The position numbers and the translations under genes were made by a program. A stretch of 64,000 nucleotides of DNA from Echinometra lucunter (Eukaryota; Echinodermata; Echinoidea; Camarodonta; Echinometridae), in the NCBI GenBank assembly GCA_029962745.1, contig CM057153.1:12971241-13035240 (forward strand), written 5' to 3'. Of the stretch, positions 57,461-64,000 are shown piece after piece. The first letter of the stretch is position 1. The number at the start of each line of letters is the position of its first letter. A model generated the notes under the pieces. It was not told the origin of the DNA. It searched no databases and saw nothing but the letters and a program-made list of their open reading frames with translations.

Positions 57461-58511
57461 TATGCCTCCGCCCACCGTAGGTGGTTGCCGGAGGCATTAT
57501 GTTTTCGGGTCGTCCGTCCGTCCGTCCGTCCGTCCCGTTTTCGTTCTCGCGATGACTTAAGAACCGTTTGACAGATCAACTTCAAACTTGGCTTGTGTAT
57601 CCATATGGGAGGGACAATGATCTGATTAGATTTTGGAGTCTCAAAGTCAAAGGTCAAGGTCATAGAGGTAATAAAACACATAAAAATGGCTCGTTCTCAC
57701 GATAACTTAAGAACCATTTGACAGATCCACCTCAAACTTGGCACAGGTATGCATATTGGAGGGACAATGATCTGATTAGATTTTGGGGTCACAAGGTCAA
57801 AGGTCAAGGTCATAGAGGTAATAAAACATAAAAATGGCTCGTTCTCGCGATAACTTAAGAACCATTTGACCTATCAACTTCAGACTTGGCACAGGTATGC
57901 ATATGGGAGGGACAGTGATCTGATTAGATTTTGGGGTCACAAGGTCAAAGGTCAAGGTCATAGAGGTGATAAAACATATAAAAATGGCTCGTTTTCCTGA
58001 TAACTTAAGAACCATTTGACCTATCAACCTCAGACTTGGCACATGTATGCATATGGGAGGGACAATGATCTGATTAGATTTTGGGGTCACAAGGTCAAAG
58101 TTCAAGGTCAAAGAGTTTAACATAAAGATGGCTCGTTCTCGCGATAACTTAAGAACCATTTGACCTATCAACTTCAAACTTGGCACAGGTATGCATATGG
58201 GAGGGACAATGATCTGATTAGATTTTGGGGTCTCAAGGTCAAAGGTCAAAGGTCATAGAGGTCATTATCTACATAGAAATGGTTCGTTCTTGTGATAACT
58301 CAGTAACCATTTGATGGTTCAACAAACTTGGCTCATGTATGCATATGGAAAGGGCAATGCTCTCATTAGATTTGGGGGTCACAAGGTCAAAGTTCAAGGT
58401 CAAAGATGTCATTGTATAAATGAAAATAAATCAACATAAAGTGCCATTTATTTCTGATTTGGTAATGGCGGAGGCATAAAGTTCGACCACGCGTGGTCGA
58501 AGATTCATCTA
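57461..58511 (+). mobile_element. AGGTCA-rich tandem element, copy 2
   Basis: Starts TATGCCTCCGCCCACCGTAG, then (CCGT)n and about seven units of roughly 120-150 bp with AACTTAAGAACCATTTGAC, GGGACAATGATCTGATTAG and AAGGTCAAAGGTCAAGGTCA. It ends TAATGGCGGAGGCATAAAGT, a CCACGCGTGG palindrome and AGATTCATCTAG. The minus-strand 150-codon frame is a translation of the repeat unit. Confidence 0.9.
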
Positions 58512-58799
58512 GTTTGTACCTTTATTTAGGTTGTGGGGATTTTATGTTATATGTGAGTAGAGTGTAAAGAACTTGATAGGGTCCCATAATATGGTATATT
58601 ACTTCTCTGACTCATCATGTTAACCTACAGAAAATGTTTCAATATTTGTATTTTTGTTAGGGAGTGTAATGGAAAAAAGGGCAATCTTCATAGTGTCTGC
58701 TCTGTTTTATGAAGGGTTTAGAGGAAGAAAACACCTCCCTTTTTCTTTTTCCTGGAAAACAAGGAAAAGGTGAATGTAGAAACATTCATTTCTCAATCA

Positions 58800-59420
58800 T
58801 CAGATTCAGATTCAGATTCATTTATTTCCACATTTCATAAAAACAACAATAATACATGTAAAAAGGCAATATACAATATATACATATCAATTAAACACAG
58901 AAATGACATTAAAGAGAACTGAAATATGAAGAATAACTAAGCAGAAAGGTAAGTAACAATAAGGACAAATTATGTAAATGTGGGGGATTATTTGAAAAGT
59001 CGAAGACTTATAACATAACCCCAAATTTTTATTAAAAAGAATATTTCAAGTTGGGAAAGAAAGACTGAAGATAAGGAAAATAATAGAAGCATACAAATTC
59101 ATAAGAATAAACATATAGTTGAGGTAAAATGAACAGGAGAATTATAGTTTATGTAAAAGGTATGTTTTAAGTTTGGATTTAAACATATTTAGGGAATGTG
59201 AATTCTTAATATTTTCAGGTAGACTGTTCCAAAATACAGGGCCATTGTGAGATAATGATTTCTTAGATGTGAAAGTTGGCTGATAAAATGTCAGCGTTTC
59301 ATATCAATATCTTTTAGCTAGCATATTTTCGTGGTGATCTCTTTTCCTAAAAACAAGTGGTTAGTTAAAATATTGTTGATCATGGTAGGATACCATTGCC
59401 ATATGATCATTTGCACAGTA
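58800..59420 (-). mobile_element. Minus-strand LINE/SINE 3' region
   Basis: (GATTCA)n at 58802-58820 then TTTATTTCCACATTTCAT, the reverse of a retroposon tail. The sequence up to about 59300 resembles a LINE 3' end (GTTCCAAAATACAGGGCC), without an intact frame. Confidence 0.5.
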
Positions 59421-60364
59421 TACTTGAAATAGGTACTGGCTTTTCAAAATCTAAAATACATATTGTAACTGTGAAGGAATATAGTTTGGCAAATTGCCTG
59501 CCTGAACTGCATGCGCATCAATACATATACATGTATATATATATTTTTAATCGGGAATATTAAGAATGGGAAAACCCACATGAAGATGGGGGAGGGGGGT
59601 GTGGATAGTACATGTATATGTATACCTGTATGTACATGTGTAATTATGGACTTTGTGTTAGCTCATATTTGGTTTGCTGAAAGCTTAAATGTTTTTTTTT
59701 TTTCCTTCTGCAAAGCATGTATATTAATGGTGTTCTTGGGGTAGTTGCTTTCAGTTTTCTTTAATTTGAAGTTACTCAGAATTCAGATATAAATCCATAT
59801 AAGGAGTGATATGATGAGTAAAAAAAAATTTATCTGAAATGTTTGTTTCAACTTAAGTCCATGTACATACATGTACTACATTTGAAATGTCCCTCCTCCC
59901 TTGATATGGTTCAGTTCTTGGAGTCCTTACATGTATTTGTATTTTCAACAACAAAAAATGTAAGTCATAAATAGTTTGTTTTCTTTCACCATTCTTCTTT
60001 TCATCCAATGTAAACTTGAACAATTAATCTTGGGTAATTGTGAGTACATGTACCAGCTTAGTTCAGTGATAAGGTGCGGATAGGCCTGTCATTAGTTGTC
60101 TTTCCTCAATCAGAAACCTGCTGAAAATATTTCATCCTAAAATTTCATTGTATGTGATATTATGAATACTGAAAAATTGTTATAAATGGAAAAATGAACC
60201 TCTATAGTCAGGGGATTGCAGCACAGCTTGCATGTTCAAGAGGATATCCAAAGTAATTGATGATGAATACCAGTACTTGTACAAGTCCCATCCTTCCCCT
60301 ACCTTCCCGTACAGACATTTTCCTAGATTGGAACTTTTCTACCGGTCCTCATACAACAGTACAT
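59421..60364. other. No gene recognised
   Basis: AT-rich sequence with ATGTACATG-rich patches. Short frames show no support. Confidence 0.4.
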
Positions 60365-61059
60365 TGGGTGATTTCAAGTTCGGTGTGCGGTGTTGGTGTT
60401 GGTGTTGAGAGTGTGGAAAGGCTCCTGAACCGAGCTCCAACACCGACGGTCAGTTTAGAGGGACGATATCGATCACCTTATCGATAGCTCAACACCGAGT
60501 GATGTCATAGGCAACAGCGAAAAATCTCGACGATGAAATCATTTCCCCTCAGAATTTCTAATATTGGATTCGAATTGAAGAATCATTTGAAGAATCCAAG
60601 AGAAAAAATATTACTCTTACATGGAAAATGTATGGTTTTGAATATTCCAAGTTGTTTGGACTGCAAAATGGGTTTAACGACCAACATGTGACGAGTGGCC
60701 GTAGCAAAGAGTGCCGCTGCTCCACGAGGGAATAGCAGCAAGAACATGTATGATTACAACACCAACACCAACACCGTACTTGAAATCATGAATCTCCCGA
60801 TGCCTAGGGGCTGGTGTTGGTGAATGGGGAAGTACATGTAAATCGTCAACACGAACCACGATACTTGGTTCAGCAGACAACATTCAACACCAGCAAGCAA
60901 CACTGATTACCGGGAATACGTCAAATCTTACGAGGTCAATCCCAACACCAGCACGATTTCAAGTTCGGTGTTGAGGCTGGTGTTGGTGTCCTCACAACAC
61001 CAACACCAGCCTCGACACCGACCAACACCAGCCTCCAACACCGTACCTGAAATCACCCA
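60365..61059. mobile_element. TIR element with (CCAACA)-rich ends
   Basis: TGGGTGATTTCAAGTTCGGT with GGTGTTGGTGTTGGTGTTG pairs with CAACACCAGCC, CCAACACCGTACCTGAAATC and ACCCA. Two further inner end-like segments (near 60770 and 60953) suggest nested or fused copies. Confidence 0.78.
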
Positions 61060-61069
61060 TTGCATCTTC

Positions 61070-61203
61070 TGGGCCCCATAACTCAAAAGCTTAGCACTTG
61101 ATCTTACGATTGATTTTTCTGATTGATTGCACAGCGATCAGTGCAGTCAATCGTAAAAATCAATTCTATGATCAATTGCTAAGCTTTGTGTTACGGGACC
61201 TAG
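61070..61203. mobile_element. 134-bp MITE with TGGGCCCCATAAC ends
   Basis: TGGGCCCCATAACTCAAAAGC and TTAGCA pair with TGCTAAGCTTTGTG and TTACGGGACC. Abuts the previous element, 10 bp apart. Confidence 0.8.
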
Positions 61204-63110
61204 GTCATCTTCAAATCCCCTTATCAGAATGTTGACATCACAGGTCAATAAACAAATTTTTGGAATCACTGAATGCTTTGTTCTGTGTATTTGATGTGCT
61301 CTTCATAAATTTGTAAGCGTATGATGGACAAGCAAGAGAAGGAGTGATGCTGAGCTGATGCGATGTGCAATAGGAGAGAGAGAAAGAGAAAGGGAAAGAG
61401 ATTATGGGACTGAAAAGATACAAAAGTGATGAGAGTCAGGCAGAGTGTGGAGAGAGTCAGACAGAGGGAGGGAGAGAGAAAAAGAAGAGAAGTGCATGTA
61501 AAAGGGATGAGCTGTAAAATTAAAGCATTAAATTAATACATGTCCTAGATCCATGAAGGGGGGGGGGGGGTGTGCCATGAAGTGGGGTTTCCAATCAAAC
61601 CCTCTCGCAGGCAATAGAAATTTTTATTTTACACCCCCCCCCCCCCCCCCCCCCATAGCATGCAAGAAAGAAACTCTGACCGCATAGCTCTTTCAACAGG
61701 AGCTTTGTATGATTTCAGGGACCCAACCAAATCAGTAGTAGATATGAACACACTCACAGGACTGCGCCACACCTAGCAATAAGCTCCCAAAATCTCTCCA
61801 GCAGAGTTCTTAGATGCTAGATGATAAATAGCAAGATACTCACCAAATTAAAAGGCTGTGAAATCTGATTGAGAATCCCATTTGACTTGCCATATTCAAG
61901 TCATTTGTAAAGTCATAACTTTACGAACAGCTTTATGAAATGCCTCCTATTCATGTATTCTACATTAGAGTCAAAATCTGAACTGAATTTCCTGAATTTA
62001 CTTGACTAAAACATTCTTGTAGGTAAAAAGTGTCCATATTCATGCCATTTTCATGTATCACCACCATGAAACCTGTTATTAGCATTTCTTTTTCTACTTC
62101 ATGTACTGAATTTCATAATCTACGAGATTTTGCATAGTACGTTTCTATACAATGAAAGACTACAAATAAATCAATGCCCCAAAAGAGCTCACTGAAGTTG
62201 CACAATGAAGTTATTTTTAATGTTTTCTCATTTCCTTATTCAATCGAAAACATGACTTTCGTATTTCCATATGTTCATAAATAATTCATTGACAGAAACA
62301 ATACAAATTAACAAAAGGAGTATTTACATGTAACAAACATCAATAACATATCTAGAACTTCTATGTAAAGATATCACATTATGTTTACACATGTACAGGA
62401 TGACAAGTCATACTTATATTTTGTCTATATATTATGTCTTTCACTTTTTCAAAATTAGAGCATCTAATACCATACTCTGAATTTCTTCTCCATTTTTAGC
62501 TATAAGTAGCACAATACATATTCCAAATTGAGAACAATTATAAATACAAGTTGATTAATACATGTTTGCGGTCTAATGGATACAATTACAAAAGTATATC
62601 ATGTGGATTTCTCAACATTTCACCCGACTATCATCAGTCTGTGTTATTTTTTAAAAATATTTATTCATGTATATTCATATTCATCCATACTAATTATGTT
62701 GATCGCCAAAATCAACTATAAAGCTAATTGAAGTATCAAAGACATTTCTTGACCATTATGATATTTTACTTTAGAAATGTTTCATTAGTATATTTGATGC
62801 CTATATGACTTGACATGAATTCACTTCCCTGATTTATGAGAATTTACAGCTGACACTTGAAAGATTCTTCATGAAAGAAATTTTCAGTCCCAATTTGGTC
62901 AGATTAGAAAAAACAAAAACTCCAGTACAAAACATTTGCTCTTCATGTTTTCCTTTTGTTATAAAAATTGTGAAAATATTCCTTATTTCATATTCATATG
63001 GGATATATGAAAGATAATGCATGATCACTACTGAGGGAAGCTTTTTTATTTCTAATTTCCAAGCCAGACATTTCATAAATAAGCTGTGCCAATATTAATA
63101 TCAATATTAC
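61204..63110. other. No gene recognised; GA tract and C/G homopolymers
   Basis: Purine-rich 61371-61500, G tract 61558-61570, C tract 61635-61654, then AT-rich unique sequence. It might hold the 3' UTR of a neighbouring gene, but no coding exon can be supported. Confidence 0.4.
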
Positions 63111-63127
63111 AGACATATCAAGTAAGG

Positions 63128-63390
63128 CGTCTTATCTTTATGTCGTTGTGCAAAAGAACGCATCCTGAATGCAAAATGGAAAATTATTGAAAATCAAATT
63201 TTTCAAACCATGATTGATAATTTCACAGGTAGCTTGCAGACCTTGTAAATTGATATACGATCTTCTTGTGGCATGATCTTTGCTAAAATTCTATTCCAAT
63301 ATGTCAAAATATACATTTTAATTTTGGCATTTTTGTATTTTGCGTTCTGGACGCGTTCTTTCGCACAACGACATAAAGATAAACTTAACA
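63128..63390. mobile_element. Small inverted-repeat element
   Basis: TCTTATCTTTATGTCGTTGTG plus CAAAAGAACGC pairs with GCGTTCTTTCGCACAACGAC plus ATAAAGATAA. Centre about 190 bp, AT-rich. Confidence 0.75.
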
Positions 63391-64000
63391 TTGCTTATCC
63401 CTTTTACCTTATGCCTTGCATTCTATCCTATGCAGCAAGAAGTGTTCTTGCTGTCCAAAAATTTTATTTTCATTATGCTACATGGAATTTCTTTTCTTTA
63501 TGCTATCTTGCTAACGCTGGAAAATAAACATGTACAGTGTACATTTTCATTGGTCAACAAATGTAATTTGCTCAAAAAGTGATCATGTGATGCATCAAAA
63601 ATAGATTTTTCCCATGAAATATAGGAAGAAAGAATTGAATGAAATCTTAACACAATCATAATGTATATCAAAAGAAACATAAAAACAATCTGTAAAATAC
63701 AAGTAGAAAAAAGCTTATCAAAAGTACACATTGTAACATTTAAAAAAACACAAGAGAACATATTGAAGAGCACTTATATATGTTTAAAATGAAAACAAAT
63801 GAAAAACTTACTTCTTTTATCTCTTAAACCGAAACTAATACTACTCAGAATTGCACACAATGCCATATCAGTGCTGCACATAACTTAGCAAACAGTTTTA
63901 ACTGGGGAAATACATGTCATGCAGTTTTTTTAGTCAAAGTAGTAAATAATTCAATGAATCTATCCTTCAGGCAATGATTCTCCATGGTTTATCTTTTACT
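63391..64000. other. No gene recognised
   Basis: AT-rich; frames on both strands lack family signatures. Confidence 0.4.

Noticed and set aside
57797..58249. 150-codon minus-strand frame with repeated SLKLIGQMVLKLS-type segments
   Set aside because: It is the translation of the tandem AGGTCA-rich repeat, whose units happen to stay in frame.
62834..63773. Several minus frames of 60-91 codons
   Set aside because: AT-rich, no recognisable motif or splice pattern; one overlaps an inverted-repeat element.

Overview
This window is nuclear DNA from an animal, most likely a marine invertebrate deuterostome and probably a sea urchin or other echinoderm. The reasons are small exons separated by kilobase introns with GT..AG borders, a transmembrane gene built from hyalin (HYR) repeats, very dense small inverted-repeat elements, and a foldback element with 15-bp subrepeats that recalls sea urchin TU elements. 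A run of exactly 500 N at 42572-43071 marks a scaffold gap. The species assignment is inference; the gene structure is read directly from the sequence.

The window holds one well-supported protein gene on the + strand, spanning 10814-57019. Twenty-one coding exons join with matching phases into an open frame of 1252 codons plus stop. In order they encode a signal peptide, nine HYR domains, two SEA modules (only the second keeps the G-S-V-V-V self-cleavage motif), one EGF domain, one membrane span followed by four cysteines, and a basic, proline-rich cytoplasmic tail of about 150 residues. The predicted product is a type I cell-surface protein whose ectodomain may be cut by SEA autoproteolysis yet remain attached. 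I do not recognise a named gene with this exact order.

Layout. 1-4700: low-complexity tracts and one foldback repeat, no gene. 4729-9290: a large inverted pair of elements with 15-bp subrepeat arrays. 9300-9800: a LINE fragment and a dispersed repeat. 10814-10904: signal-peptide exon. 10905-20486: first intron, filled with GCGAGCG-type repeats, a decayed minus-strand LINE, two foldback elements, and a plus-strand LINE carrying a nested TTAA-flanked element. 20487-40998: nine HYR domains on ten exons, with MITEs, a SINE, and a 2.4-kb composite of LINE and Penelope-like sequence in the introns. 46161-57019: SEA, EGF, membrane and tail exons; the introns carry an interstitial telomere-like tract, a MITE nest and a tRNA-derived SINE. 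57020-64000: 3' flank with a tandem AGGTCA-rich repeat and further MITEs, no recognisable gene.

Repeats repeatedly touch splice sites of this gene: a LINE tail before the first HYR exon, a MITE beside the second half of HYR6, a 27-bp tandem array before the second EGF exon, and a MITE just after the donor of the membrane exon.
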